Assembly (NCBI GenBank): GCA_040143965.1
Contig: JASJQH010006914.1
Span: forward strand, 1-40,173
Source of the DNA: Basidiobolus ranarum
Taxonomy: Eukaryota > Basidiobolomycota > Basidiobolomycetes > Basidiobolales
DNA length: 40,173 bases
Direction of reading: 5' to 3'
Part shown: positions 11,259 to 22,006 of the stretch, piece after piece
How the letters are laid out: each line of letters opens with the position of its first letter
How positions within the stretch are numbered: the first letter of the stretch is position 1
Notes under the pieces: model-generated
Database searches by the model: none
The model's input: only the letters and a program-made list of their open reading frames with translations
What the model was told of the DNA's origin: nothing
Position numbers and translations under genes: made by a program

Positions 11259-12164
11259 ATGCTTAGCGCCACTGAAATACTGCCTCTATCAAAGGATGCC
11301 TTTATCCCCGAGAATTCAAGGGACACCATAGAGCGACTCTATGCAATCTATAGTATCCTGGCTAGCGCACCTTTACTTGACCCCAGCCCAGAAATTAACT
11401 CTGCTTTCACTGAATTAGTGGGGATCTGTATCAAAGCTTTACCACGAGAAACCATCCAAGAGATATTGGAAGACGAGCAAATCGTGGCTATTACCAACCA
11501 TTTCCGCCAACTCTGTGCTTCGGGAGAATTTCGTCTGGAGCTGACCTGGGCCACCTATGTCACTAAAAACCCTGAGAGAACCGCGATTGAGTTAATGAAA
11601 TTCCCCTACTATAACAACTATGTAGCGCTAGCGAAGATGGAGCTTAATGCTATCCATTCAGTATTATTCCGGGCCCCCAAAAGAATTGCGTTTTTAGGTT
11701 CAGGTCCGCTCCCATTGACCTCAATATGTCTGGCACGGGAATTGATTAACAAAGGAAACAATCAGTTGAACCCGAGCACTTCTGACTTTACTATCGAAAA
11801 CTACGATATAGATTTGGAAGCCTTGAAAATTAGCAAGTTGTTGACTGAGCAACTCTCAGACGTGCAGGCCCACCTGACCTTTCATCATCAAGATATTAAT
11901 TCGATTCAAGATCTTCGTAAATATGATGTTGTCTATCTTGCTGCCCTTGTCGGATTGGTTGTATCTGAGAAGCGAAAACTCATTCAACAATTATGGAAAA
12001 GCATGTCACCTGGATCTTATTTGGTCCTTCGCAGTGCTCACAGTCTTAGAAAGATATTGTACCCAGAGGTTGAGACGGAGATGTTACAAGGTTTTGAGCC
12101 AGTACTTGTTGTGCACCCTTACAATGAGGTAGTGAATTCGATTGTTATCGCAAAACGCCTGTAG
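11259..12164 (+). CDS. nas: Nicotianamine synthase
   Basis: A single-exon gene of 301 residues, starting at the ATG 50 bp after a TATA box. Nicotianamine synthase condenses aminocarboxypropyl groups from S-adenosylmethionine to make the metal chelator nicotianamine. Family hallmarks seen are FPYYNNYVALAKMEL at about 115-129, the SAM-binding Rossmann motif RIAFLGSGPLPLTS at 142-155, YDIDLEALK, DVVYLAALVG, and LRSAHSLRKILYPEVE near the C-terminus. Glu in FRLELTWATYV (about residue 94) probably matches the catalytic glutamate of plant and archaeal enzymes. Length fits the eukaryotic family (about 280-330). The neighbour is a divergent MFS exporter, so product secretion is plausible. Filamentous ascomycetes are known to have functional homologs; the gene is patchily distributed in fungi. 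Confidence 0.95.
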   Translation: MLSATEILPLSKDAFIPENSRDTIERLYAIYSILASAPLLDPSPEINSAFTELVGICIKALPRETIQEILEDEQIVAITNHFRQLCASGEFRLELTWATYVTKNPERTAIELMKFPYYNNYVALAKMELNAIHSVLFRAPKRIAFLGSGPLPLTSICLARELINKGNNQLNPSTSDFTIENYDIDLEALKISKLLTEQLSDVQAHLTFHHQDINSIQDLRKYDVVYLAALVGLVVSEKRKLIQQLWKSMSPGSYLVLRSAHSLRKILYPEVETEMLQGFEPVLVVHPYNEVVNSIVIAKRL

Positions 12165-12549
12165 TTTGTTTGAAATTCCCATGTAACATATGGAGAGTAT
12201 TACTTTGTTTATGTCCCTTTCATAAAGTTACACTTTTTGAAACAAATCAAATGCAGTATGTATCAGCAACGGACTGAATTTAATTACCGTTACCGTGATT
12301 AGAGAATCTAAAATACCCATAATTGATCTACCGTTTCTATATTCCGAACTAGAAACTGTACATTCTATTCTGGATTAGAGAGCAATGGAATACTTCTAAG
12401 CGAATAGAAGCTTACATAATAAGGCTTTCTCAAATAGATGTATTTACTTACTCTTAGTAGCTACTGTAGAAGAATCATTCATATAGCTATTCCATATTGA
12501 GAATCTCTTTAGTATCTTCTTTAGGAGAAACTCAGCTGCTCATTTCTTT
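12165..12549. other. Intergenic, nothing recognised
   Basis: The 3' flank of the nicotianamine synthase gene. It is AT-rich, with no coding frame, repeat or RNA gene that I can support. Confidence 0.5.
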
Positions 12550-12955
12550 TTAATCAAATACATCTATAACTACAGTACTGACGGGGAGTTTATTTATTCT
12601 AAATGTGCTAATAGCATCCATTAATCTTTTGGCACCTTCAATCTCAAAATATGGCATCTTCACCAGACCAGCGCGTAGAGAAACAGCACGAATAGAGGAT
12701 AGAGCATGCTTAGTAGATATTTAGTGTACGTATCGTCATCTCATCTAGTCATGAGAAGCTCAGATAGCTATCTTATTAAAAGTGGATCAATTGCTACAAG
12801 AACTTCTAATACTAGAACCACCAATAAATACTTATGATATCTACTAACCCATGAACCATGGAATCAGATAAGCTTAGCTAACTCTTCCGAACACCAATTG
12901 TCACTTTATGTAGAATTTACGCCTGAGACCCAGAATCCATACATAGATGCAAACA
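12550..12955 (-). pseudogene. Decayed coding relic, family not recognised
   Basis: On the minus strand a frame from about 12955 reads SMYGFWVSGVNS, a stop, then ELAKLI, a stop and a long open piece. After a frameshift near 12770 it continues to LVKMPYFEIEGAKRLMDAIS and ends in VVIDVFD at the TAA at 12552-12550. At least three stops and one or two frameshifts break it. Protein-like composition over more than 100 residues argues for a former gene. Family unknown; possibly the same kind of sequence as 1428-4030. Confidence 0.45.
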
Positions 12956-13378
12956 GACAGAACACAACAGAAAAATGAACGTAGATCAGTTATCGTACAA
13001 ACAGAAACTCACTAGCGGTCGTTGGTCAACAAAAGAGACAACTATATTAGTTCTGATCCCTCAACCCAATAAAATTCCATTTGGGTCTGTTGCTGGCTTG
13101 TGACTAGTGACTTTATATTAATTTTCTCAAGATCTGGTTCCGAGTATGATCGGTGCGAATCCTGTTATAGTAACTAGGATGACTGACCATATATCTAATT
13201 GAGTGGTTGTGGCGCAAAAGCTTATCATACATTAGATGTTAGTTATGCAATCGAAGGCTGACTACGAATAGAGGTTATATATTTATATTTGGATTCGAAG
13301 TAGGTTTAGGTAATCCCACAATCAAATGAAAGAGGCTAACATGGAGATAAAAATACAAAGCAGGAATGGTTAAGTCAA
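12956..13378. other. Intergenic, nothing recognised
   Basis: AT-rich, stops in all frames, no repeat noted. Confidence 0.45.
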
Positions 13379-13846
13379 CTAGTCAAAGGTGCTGATGCTA
13401 CTCTGTGAAGCTAAAGAGTAGTCAGAATTTACATTATCACCACATTGCCTGTAACGTAGAGATTTAGCAAATGAAACAAAATCGTCTCGGATAATGCTGC
13501 TTGCAGTGGAGCTTATCATACTAACTGCATCAGTATCCGAGTCTGATGTAGAGTCACTAGCGGAAGTGAGATCAGGGACTCTTAGAGTCTCTTCTAAGCT
13601 AAATTCACCTAAATCGTAGTCATCAAAAAGCTCGTCCATCAGACTACCATGCATGGACCTCGAGCCTTTACGATAAGCTAGGTGCTTTGATAGAGTATCT
13701 ATTTCATGAATGGTTAGTTGTCGGTTTTTCATGGGTTCTTTTAGGTGCATGTTGGTGGTCTCTTCTTTAAACATGTCTTTTAGACATTCTTTAATGACTC
13801 GGTTGTCTTTACGCTGAAACAGATGAAAGCGGAGGGAAACAGACAT
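13379..13846 (-). CDS. Small hypothetical protein with Ser/Asp-rich C-terminal half
   Basis: A single-exon frame of 155 residues. The start is supported by a TATA box (TATAAAA, minus strand 13969-13963) 117 bp upstream. The N-terminal third is basic and amphipathic (MSVSLRFHLFQRKDNRVIKE). The middle has an acidic aromatic patch (LMDELFDDYDLGEFSLEE), and the C-terminal part is rich in Ser, Thr and Asp and probably disordered. There is no signal peptide or membrane segment. I do not recognise a family. It sits between two decayed relics but is itself intact, so it is likely a lineage-specific expressed gene. Confidence 0.55.
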   Translation of the reverse strand: MSVSLRFHLFQRKDNRVIKECLKDMFKEETTNMHLKEPMKNRQLTIHEIDTLSKHLAYRKGSRSMHGSLMDELFDDYDLGEFSLEETLRVPDLTSASDSTSDSDTDAVSMISSTASSIIRDDFVSFAKSLRYRQCGDNVNSDYSLASQSSISTFD

Positions 13847-14382
13847 GATAGAAGCAGATTTGCCAATGTTGCAGAAGGAAACTAGATCAAGACTTGCCGT
13901 ACAACTAAATAGAGAATAAGGAAAAGCTCACCACTGAGATACAAAATCAATGCGGCACTGACTTTTATACTCAAGTGCTTGTACAAAAGCGTACCTATGC
14001 CGAGCATGGAAGTAAAAAAACCCCATATGACCTGAATAAAGCCCTATCGAATTCAATATAATAACGCCTCATTTATTATCTTCATTCATCATCTTGAATT
14101 AATAATTTTTAATGAGTGGATCGATTTACATTGTCGATTTATTCAACAGAATTACGTAGTAAATTTTGTACCCTCCATGCCAAATCCGAAGCCCAAATCT
14201 CGACAATTTATGATAATATAATCCCGGAGTCGGTGCTTGAAATTTACCAGGTTTGTTGCACCATCCTCCTAAGCCGTAATCACTAAAGAAACTTTTTCTT
14301 TGCGCTCGTTTCCCCCTTATTTTGAGCAGCCAACAGAAAGCTTTTAATAGGTAACTAGCTAGATGAATACGACATGGCCACT
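13847..14382. other. Upstream region of hypothetical gene and intergenic DNA
   Basis: It holds the TATA box at 13963-13969. Otherwise it is AT-rich with no coding frame that I can support. Confidence 0.45.
13963..13969 (-). promoter_or_regulatory. TATA box of the small hypothetical gene
   Basis: TATAAAA on the minus strand in GAGTATAAAAGTC, about 117 bp upstream of the ATG at 13846. Confidence 0.5.
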
Positions 14383-14815
14383 CTAATTATGCTTGTAAAT
14401 CATATGGTAAACTTCTAACGAGTTGTTGTTTGAGACGGCAATGGTAAAGCCTACTTGATGGAAATCAACATCTGATTCTAGTGATCGCAAGATGCGGGCA
14501 ATTCCTTCATTGTGTTAACTTTTTTCACCATTGAAATCAATTCTATTTCAAAGATATTGAGTCGGAAGTAGTTGTAAGCATTTTTTCGAAGCTTCATTGA
14601 ATGAATAACCGAATGTGCAAAGTTAGTGAAACCTCTCATCGTGCCATCTGAGCCTTGTACACTACTCGATCTCAAACCTTAGGAACCGAACGATAGACCA
14701 TCTATTTGGGATAGACGGAGGTGTAAAATCAAAACTAACACTTGGTACTACATCATATATGTAGCCCATAAAAGCAGGTTTTCCTTGGCATTGTCTCCTC
14801 AACTTTATTGAAAAG
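14383..14815 (-). pseudogene. Decayed coding relic, family not recognised
   Basis: Read on the minus strand, three consecutive protein-like pieces lie in different frames. They are a piece with FDFTPPSIPNRWSIVRFLRF (about 14770-14675), one with SSSVQGSDGTMRGFTNFAHS through RLNIFEIELI (about 14675-14540), and one with NEGIARILRSLESDVDFHQV through LEVYHMIYKHN, ending at TAG 14385-14383. The breaks are too short to be introns (under 25 nt), so they are frameshifts. The product family is not recognised. Confidence 0.55.
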
Positions 14816-15324
14816 AACTATAGAAGCATTGCTACACATTGGCGGAGTACTATTTTCTGTGAATTCTATCTGGAAAAGCAAAAGTAATCTTTATTGCAAC
14901 AGATCAATGAGAAAGCACTACCAACGTATCATCTAGCGTGTGATTGGGCGCACAATACCAATGTCTTATGTGTGTATACTCGAAAATATAGAAACTTGAT
15001 TTCAAAATCCACAGATTAGAACCGAATAGCTATTAATTCAATGGGGGAATTCTATCTAGTTCAATGCAGATTCAAATGGAATTTTGGACGAAATAAATAA
15101 TAATAAATATATACCGAGAATCATATAATAAATAAAATATCCTATTTTCCTTTTTGGTTACCCGCTTTGTAAGTCTGATCCCATTCGAAATGAAATTGGG
15201 AATGATCTCTGGCTTGGACGCGTATATTGGGTTCCTTTGAAAGCATGTCCATTCGAACGTTTCTTACATGTTAACTTTCAGTTATTTTCTTTTACGACTT
15301 GAGTGTTAGAAAGTTGACAGAAAC
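14816..15324. other. Intergenic, nothing recognised
   Basis: AT-rich, containing the probable 5' flank of the gene that starts at 15325. Confidence 0.45.
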
Positions 15325-16617
15325 ATGCGAGTTCAAGTTTGTTCGAAATGCAAGCAACCTAGAAAGGGTCATATATGTCCTTTATGGAATGAATCTTCAG
15401 TGAGTTCAAAAATAAATTCTTCAGAAGATAGTATGAGGTGGGTGTAAATTTTCAGTCAAGAATTTAGTAGCGATTGATGACCATAAAAGAAATTTTCTTA
15501 TTTTTCCAAGTATCAATACATCTCTTCTATCTTGCTTTGTTCAAAGTAAAACGAAAAGAGAATATTCTAAATTATGATATATATCAGTCAGAGTCCACAA
15601 GTTCTCCCCAGTCCACCTCCAATAGCCCACCAACCTCAATCTAGATCTACTGAGTACGTATACCCGAACGGTGTTGCTGTTTTGAATCTCATAACCTCTG
15701 ATACTTAAGCTGACCCAATGTTCATTTTAAGTACACAGATTGTTTACGAAGAAACCACCAGAAGGCCCTCAATTCACTCTGCTTTCGAAGAAGGTACAAT
15801 CGTCAAAAGAACCTTTAATGGGCTGCTTATAGCTTCAAGAGAAATTAATGTCTTTTTTAGTAAAACAAGCCAGTCCGATCCACACAACCCACTGTGTGAA
15901 CCCAGTCGCTCAAAACAACATGCAACAACTGTTAAATGGGTATTATTCTTTTCTTTCAAACAACGTCATTATTCTGCATATGCTGTCCCAGTTTTACTCT
16001 CAAGCAGTATACGAAACACATAGATATCACGTGATCGAATGCTAACATCAATACTATATATACAGGCCAACTTCTGGTCCTCAAGTGATCGAGTATTCAG
16101 GTGTTAGAGGTAGTTTACTAAAGAAATACACTGTCCAATGAATATGGTACAAAAATTGATCAGCAAAGTTGTTTACAAGAAATTGCCTCTATATAGAAAA
16201 CCCCCATGAAAAGAAAATGAAGGATTACGAAGAAATGTCAGAGACACTAATGCAAAGAGTAAGAAGCATTATACACTTCAATCATAATACTCCATGCTTA
16301 TATTTAATCACAATCAGGCGGCGCAAACTTACAAGGAGGATCGAGCGCAGATCATTTTGTATGTTACTAGTATGGATCCATATCAGAACGCAGTTAAAAG
16401 ATTTGTGAGTGAACCATTGAAGGCCGAGACGAGCTCTTTTCAAATGATGGATCGTAGTGCACTGGAGTTGATCGAAACCTGCAAGAGCTGCTTGACAGCT
16501 TCTCGCGAAGAATTGTTGGAAATTCTGAATGAAAGAAGTCGAGAGTTGGCAGAATCCAGAAAGGAGGTTGATCAATTAAAGCTAGAAATGTCTAAGCTGC
16601 CCTCATTTCTTCATTAA
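15325..16617 (+). CDS. Zinc-knuckle and coiled-coil protein, unknown function (8 exons)
   Basis: The hand model has exons 15325-15437, 15588-15653, 15732-15793, 15861-15939, 15992-16030, 16066-16100, 16164-16258 and 16318-16617. The total is 789 nt, 262 residues, with all phases consistent. Several introns show a CTAAC or CTAAA branch site. Residues 6-18 form a compact Cys/His cluster, CSKCKQPRKGHIC (C-x2-C-x6-H-x-C), like a zinc knuckle. A Pro/Ser-rich linker follows (VLPSPPPIAHQPQS). The middle is about 100 residues of mixed composition. The last 60 residues form a strongly predicted coiled coil (LTASREELLEILNERSREL). There is no signal peptide or membrane helix. I do not recognise the family; a nuclear or RNA/DNA-associated role is possible but unproven. 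Five of the eight exons are under 80 nt, so automatic gene finders may miss the N-terminus. Confidence 0.7.
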
Positions 16618-17650
16618 TTCTTGATATTCACTGATGCTCCATCCCTATTCTACTCATTCGTTCGAAAACATAGCTTATCTTTAGATCACGGACCCCTTTT
16701 CAGATCAACGAAGTCTGCACTATAATGGGTTAATTTCCTTCCATTTTTGTTTATTTTATGCTACTATTTTAATCATTCACGTTTAACTTTTACTGCCTTT
16801 ATATTATAAAAGCCATCAATTATTATTGTCACAAGTGTGAGACAATGTCTATTTGGACTAATTGCTTAATTGGACAAATCATGACACCATGCCTTGCATC
16901 CCCCACCCCTCGTTCTCCAAATTGCAATCAAGAGAATGATCACTCCAACATGTCGCAGCACTCTCTAGGTCACATCAATGGTCCGATCAGAGACAACAGC
17001 AGAAACAATGGCATATTCGTAGCACTCAAATGAAATGACTCTTGGGCCTTATCCACCCTCAGCAGCATTACCCTCGTTATCTAGCTTACGTTGTATGACC
17101 CTTGCTAATGTTGTTTTTATGGTGCGCTGTAACGACTTATTCAAATTCAAATCACTGCACTTTCTTGGTGTCATCTTTCACATAAATTGATCCAAGTTCC
17201 TTGGTTTGATTGTATGCTGCTAGATCGATGCTGATATACAGCGCTATAGGATAGGCGAATCTCAATATGTTTATAAAATACCAATCTATACGATTCTCAA
17301 AGTATTCCTCTCTAAAATAGCGATATATTAATTGGCTGAATGGTTAGAAGTGATCGATTATAATAAATATCATTTTTAATCAACCGTCACTTAAGACAGT
17401 GATTCTTTCCCCCCACAAGCTTTACCTCACTCAACAGTTACTTTACCCACCTACTCAGGAATACTTAATCCTGTTACCGAGAAGGATTATATAGTGGATA
17501 CTTCCTTATATACGCCAACCTTTAGCAAAAATAGTCCTCGTTTTTCTTTACATGTTGAAAGCGCACTCAACGTCTCAGTATAGGAATAAGATCTAAATTA
17601 GAGTGAACCACTTGAAGTACAGAGCATATAAATAACCGAAATCCCCAAAT
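16618..17650. other. Intergenic region upstream of the photoreceptor gene
   Basis: It contains a TATA-like TATAAAA at about 16806-16812 followed by a 62-codon open frame (16845-17033) with no recognisable family. That could be a small gene, a 5' leader reading frame or chance. The rest holds no coding frame or repeat that I can support. Confidence 0.4.
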
Positions 17651-20428
17651 ATGAATAATCCCTTCAACAACCTTACTCAAGAAGACATAGACTATGTAAA
17701 TTATATGGATTCCACTAACTCCCATCCACAATACATCCCCTCCACTGTTTCCCTTAATTCAGGTGAACTCAATTCCGAAGCACAAACGAATAACAATATG
17801 AGGGAGTCAAACTATGATTTTACAAGCATAAACTAGTAAGCAAGATATACATTCACTTTTTTTGGTTTATTCTTAGTGTATATATAACTATTACCTATGA
17901 CCATATATGGGACTTCCATTGACGGCTTTTTATCTTTCTTAGTAATGGGGGTTCTAATGGGGAAACCTCTATGTCAAATATCAAACCAAATGATACAGAC
18001 GAGATTTCTACTGGCCCTTACATACCAACCTCGCAACTTTTCCACTCCATGCTAAACGATATGGGCTCCTCAAGTAGCTCTCAATACAATCGTCCGTCAC
18101 AGTTTAGTAGCTACTCTACTCCGCTCAATATGAATCTAGATGAAGTTAACTCCGATCCTTCGAAACGTTAGTTGTAATGTGATACTTTAACCTAACGATT
18201 ATGCGTAACTAACACTGAAATCTTCAACTTAGTGGCCAATACTACACTGAGTCATTTTCCTGGGTTATATTCTAATTCAGGATTCGACATGCTGAGTGTT
18301 TTGGTGAGTGTTTAGAATATGATATATACATGAGTATTTTCACCCTGCTAGATAAAAATAGTACTTCTTTTCCAACTGAATTTCTTTAATATACGAGTAG
18401 AACTTTTTCAATTCAACTTTACATCGATTAACATCTATTTTTTTACGTTATGTTGATCTAGGCCAAAGTCGCAAATCGGTTCGTATTATTCATATTCTTT
18501 TTGTAAGTTAATGGCATATTTCAGATGTTTACCTATCAAATCTTGTATTGACGTAGACCTAATCCACAAATCAATCTTGGGCCTGTAGATATGAGCTGCT
18601 CTTTTGTAGTTGGTAAATCAAATCTAACATCTATCTGAATCGGTTCATTCTATCAAATGCCTAATTCTCGCAATGCTATTTTACTAGTGGATGCTCGTCA
18701 GTTCGACTTCCCCATGGTATACGCCAGTCAATCATTTGAAAATCTGACGGGATATTCTGATGTAGAGGTGATTGGTAAAAACTGCCGGTTTCTACAATCT
18801 CCAGATGGACAAGTAACTCTGGGATCTCGGAGACGCTACACTGACAATAATTCGGTCCATAATCTTAAAAAGCACGTGCTTCAAGGAAAAGAAATACAAG
18901 TTTCGCTAGTAAACTACAAAAAAGGCGGACAGGTAACGTTTATCTGCTTGATGATTGATGGTACATTATTCTAATCTACTATTTGTAGCCATTTGTGAAT
19001 CTACTTACCATCATACCTATCGCTTACGGAAATGGTGATGAAGTAACACACTTTGTTGGATTTCAAGTGGTAAGTACAAATCTTCCACAATACCTAGGTA
19101 GAGTTATTAATGGATACATTTACCATCCCGTAGAATCTTATCGATCAGCCCAACAATATTCTACAAAAGATGCAAGGTAAGCTGTTAATGAAAATGAACT
19201 AGCACGGAATCAATTGGTAACCTGGCTTATTTATATAAAAGATGGTACATATATGGTGAACTACAGCGCACAGCCTATGCTTCATTCTGGTAAAATATAT
19301 ACACATCATTACGTAAATATCACATTCCTTCAAGCATACTGAGCCTCTTCTCTCTTGCGTACGCTAGGTATATTTCAGAGATCATTAGATGAACAGTTCT
19401 CCTCTACACCTATATCTTCCGATTTCTCTGCCACTCCCGAAGTATACGAGCTAATGGAAACTGGTGAACACACTGATCAAGAAGCCATGCTTCGACAATG
19501 GAATCAGATGCTCTTGGAACACTCCGATGACTTTATACACGTTCTATCACTAAAAGGGCTATTCCTTTATTGCTCACCCAGTTGCAAAAAACTTCTAGGA
19601 TATGAGCCAGAAGAATTGATTGGGCGTAATATCTCGATGCTATGTGAGCCTAGCGACTTAATACCATTAATGAGAGAATTGCGAGAAGCAGTAAAGACCC
19701 AGGAGGACCTAGATCCACTCTGTTTCTTGTACCGAATAAAAAACAAACACTCGGGTTATTTTTGGTTCGAGGTTCAGGGTAGGCTATACTCCGAGAAAGA
19801 CAAAGTAAGGAAATGCATTGTCCTCACTGGTAGACCTAGGCCAATTTACAAATTGTCCATGGAAGCACTTCAGTCCTGCGGTGGTTTGTCTACGCGAGAA
19901 TTTTGGTCCAAATTGACTTTGGATGGAATGTACCTTTATGTGACAAATAATTCGAAAAATATTCTTGAACTGGCGCCTGAAGAGTTAATAGGAACCTCGC
20001 TATATCAGATGATTCGATTCGACAGAGCTACTGCATTGACTAAAACGCTTCAACAAGTAGCAGATGGAACTACCGTAAAGCTGAAGCATCGAATGCTCAA
20101 TAAAAATGGACATTCCGTCAATATCATTAGTACATTTTATCCGGGAGACGCTACGGAAGGGAAACCTGCAACGTTTATATTGTGCCAATCTAAGGAAGTG
20201 CTGGACAATGAGGAATCTTTAGATGGAATCAGCACCACCTCGTCGGCACCCTCACCTCAAACCAACCAAAAATCTACGAGTATAGACAACCTTTTCAGCA
20301 CACTTGATGCAGGTGGTAATACCACATGGCAATATGAGCTTCATCGACTTCGTATTGCAAACCAGCGACTAAAGGATGAATTACAAAATTTAATTAGCCG
20401 TAGAAGAGGAAGGGAATTATCAGTTTGA
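17651..20428 (+). CDS. wc-1: White collar-1-like blue-light photoreceptor (LOV-PAS-PAS), no GATA finger
   Basis: Ten exons: 17651-17835, 17943-18166, 18233-18303, 18462-18478, 18557-18612, 18688-18932, 18989-19069, 19134-19176, 19242-19289 and 19368-20428. Total 2031 nt, 676 residues. The N-terminus is Ser/Asn/Gln-rich. The LOV domain (about 178-293) begins at DMSCSFVVVDARQFDFP. It contains GKNCRFLQ with the flavin-adduct Cys at about 217, carries the usual short WC-1 insertion after it, and ends PFVNLLTIIPIAYGNGDE...FVGFQV. Two further PAS domains follow (about 372-480 and 500-605). The C-terminus has a heptad-like helix and a basic SRRRGRE tail. WC-1 binds FAD, senses blue light and pairs with WC-2 to control transcription. 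No GATA zinc finger is encoded before the stop, nor seen just downstream, so DNA binding would need a partner. Exon 4 is only 17 nt. Confidence 0.93.
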
Positions 20429-21307
20429 TGAATACTGTATACATATGTATATGTTCTATTCTCAGTAGCACTTTCTATCCATCTCGTAGCAATTTTCTGA
20501 AAGATAGGGTTATTTTTCTTACAACTTAATTATCTCTAGAAGACATCGAAACCGAATACATATTCCCACTTTTCAACCTTTTTTTTAAATATTCCTATCT
20601 CTTTCACTATTTTTTTCAGAAAGCATTACGAATTTCTTGTATTTCTCATTCTTATTTTCCTATCGTCTTGTCACATTACTCGTCACAAACTCCTTTGACC
20701 TTATCCTTTTCAATGAAAGATTCTCGAAACTTTTGGTCTAGTTTAATATTGTTTAAGGTATCGAATGTGTATTTGTTCCATCTATCCTACCCTTACTCTG
20801 CGCTACTCCCACACCTATCGCTTCTATTTTACTCGTTAGTTTCATTTTGAATTGTGCATGTACATTGACAGAATTTTTACTCGTTTATAATTCACTTACA
20901 TCATCATACAATGAACATTCACTTTACACATTCGGTGAATAAAATGTATCGACTGTTCATATTGTACATTGTATTGACAATTCCGAAATTTACTCGGTTA
21001 TGACTCTATCGAAACTCTTAATGGGTTTCAGACTGATTTATCCCTGAATTCTCACTTGTTTCAAGCATATACTAAGAATTGATGGATTGAGGATTCATTG
21101 AAATACTTTTATTAACATGAAGAATGGTGGAGGGCGGTAGGTAGCGGGCAGTGGGTGGTAGGTTGTGGGAGAAGGGAATAAGAAAAATACATGATTCAAT
21201 TTTAAAAATAAATTATTAATTCAACAAAAACTGCAAATAAACCCTGATATAATATCAAATCATTCCCACATTAAGCATGACACACACTTAGCTAACTTCA
21301 CTCATCC
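20429..21307. other. Convergent intergenic region
   Basis: The 3' flanks of the WC-1-like and FoP-like genes meet here. T-rich and AT-rich tracts are present. The 60-codon frame at 20668-20850 is low-complexity and not supported as a gene. Confidence 0.5.
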
Positions 21308-22006
21308 CTAAGAGTCGGTTTCCATAGATTGTGATTCATTATTTGCTTCCCGAGTAGTCATATACGCCTCTAATTCATCGTCTAAACGAGTTTTCGCGGT
21401 TTTATCATCTTTCATCATGAAGCTATCTAATTCTTTGTCAAGATCATCCTTGGATTTGGGTCCTGATTTACCATTTGCTCGTCCACCACGTCCTCCGCGA
21501 TGACTACCACGTCCCCCACGACCAGATCTACCTCCTCTACCGTTACCACGAGGTTGTGTTTGGTTTCCAGCTGCCCCACGAACAGTGATACCTCCGTTGG
21601 GATTAGCACGACCTTTTGGAGCAGGAGCAGCTTTCTTGGTGACTCCACCCCCAACGCGACTCAGAATACCACCAGTGGGTTTCTTGGTATTACCAAGCCT
21701 TTGTTGAATATTTTGATGGCCAGTGGCAGTAACCGGTGTTCCAACTCTACCAGAAAGTTTGACATTGAAACTAGGTCCATTCGAAGTACCAATTTTCTCC
21801 ATTTTACGGGCCTCTGCGATCTTGGAAAATCTAATCAATATGAAATTGGTTAATCACTTCGGTATTAAACATGAAGAATTCCTATCATCACTACAATACC
21901 TATCAGAGAGAGATGTTCCAGAGGAAGCGGGGGTATTTGCGGTAGCAACCACACGACGGTTAACGGTATTAACGTTTCCTTTTCTATTGTTAGGATGTCC
22001 ACGCAT
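21308..22006 (-). CDS. FoP/CHTOP-like RGG protein (mRNA export and chromatin)
   Basis: Two exons, 22006-21900 and 21830-21308, give 209 residues. The join makes SLSDRFSKIAEARKME, which resembles the SLNERF segment of vertebrate CHTOP. A central RG/RGG block (RGGRSGRGGRGSHRGGRGGR, about 130-152) is the typical PRMT1 substrate and RNA-binding region. The C-terminal acidic segment SKDDLDKELDSFMMKDD...LDDELEAYM is the duplicated FoP C-terminal domain that in metazoans contacts the TREX complex. The protein is expected in the nucleus, linking arginine methylation, chromatin and mRNA export. The minus-strand start at 22006 gives a basic N-terminus (MRGHPNNRKGN). It is convergent with the WC-1-like gene. 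Confidence 0.85.

Noticed and set aside
15718-16045. Open frames of 101 and 65 codons (15718-16023 and 15848-16045) as independent genes
   Set aside because: Parts of each are exons of the eight-exon zinc-knuckle gene; the remainder of each frame runs through introns.
20429-21307. A GATA zinc finger exon downstream of the WC-1-like stop
   Set aside because: No CxxC...CxxC pattern with suitable splice sites was found between the stop and the neighbouring gene.
21427-21853. Open frames on both strands (21427-21654 minus, 21500-21853 plus) across the RGG region
   Set aside because: Shadow frames of the FoP-like gene; its frame has the RGG block and the C-terminal FoP domain.
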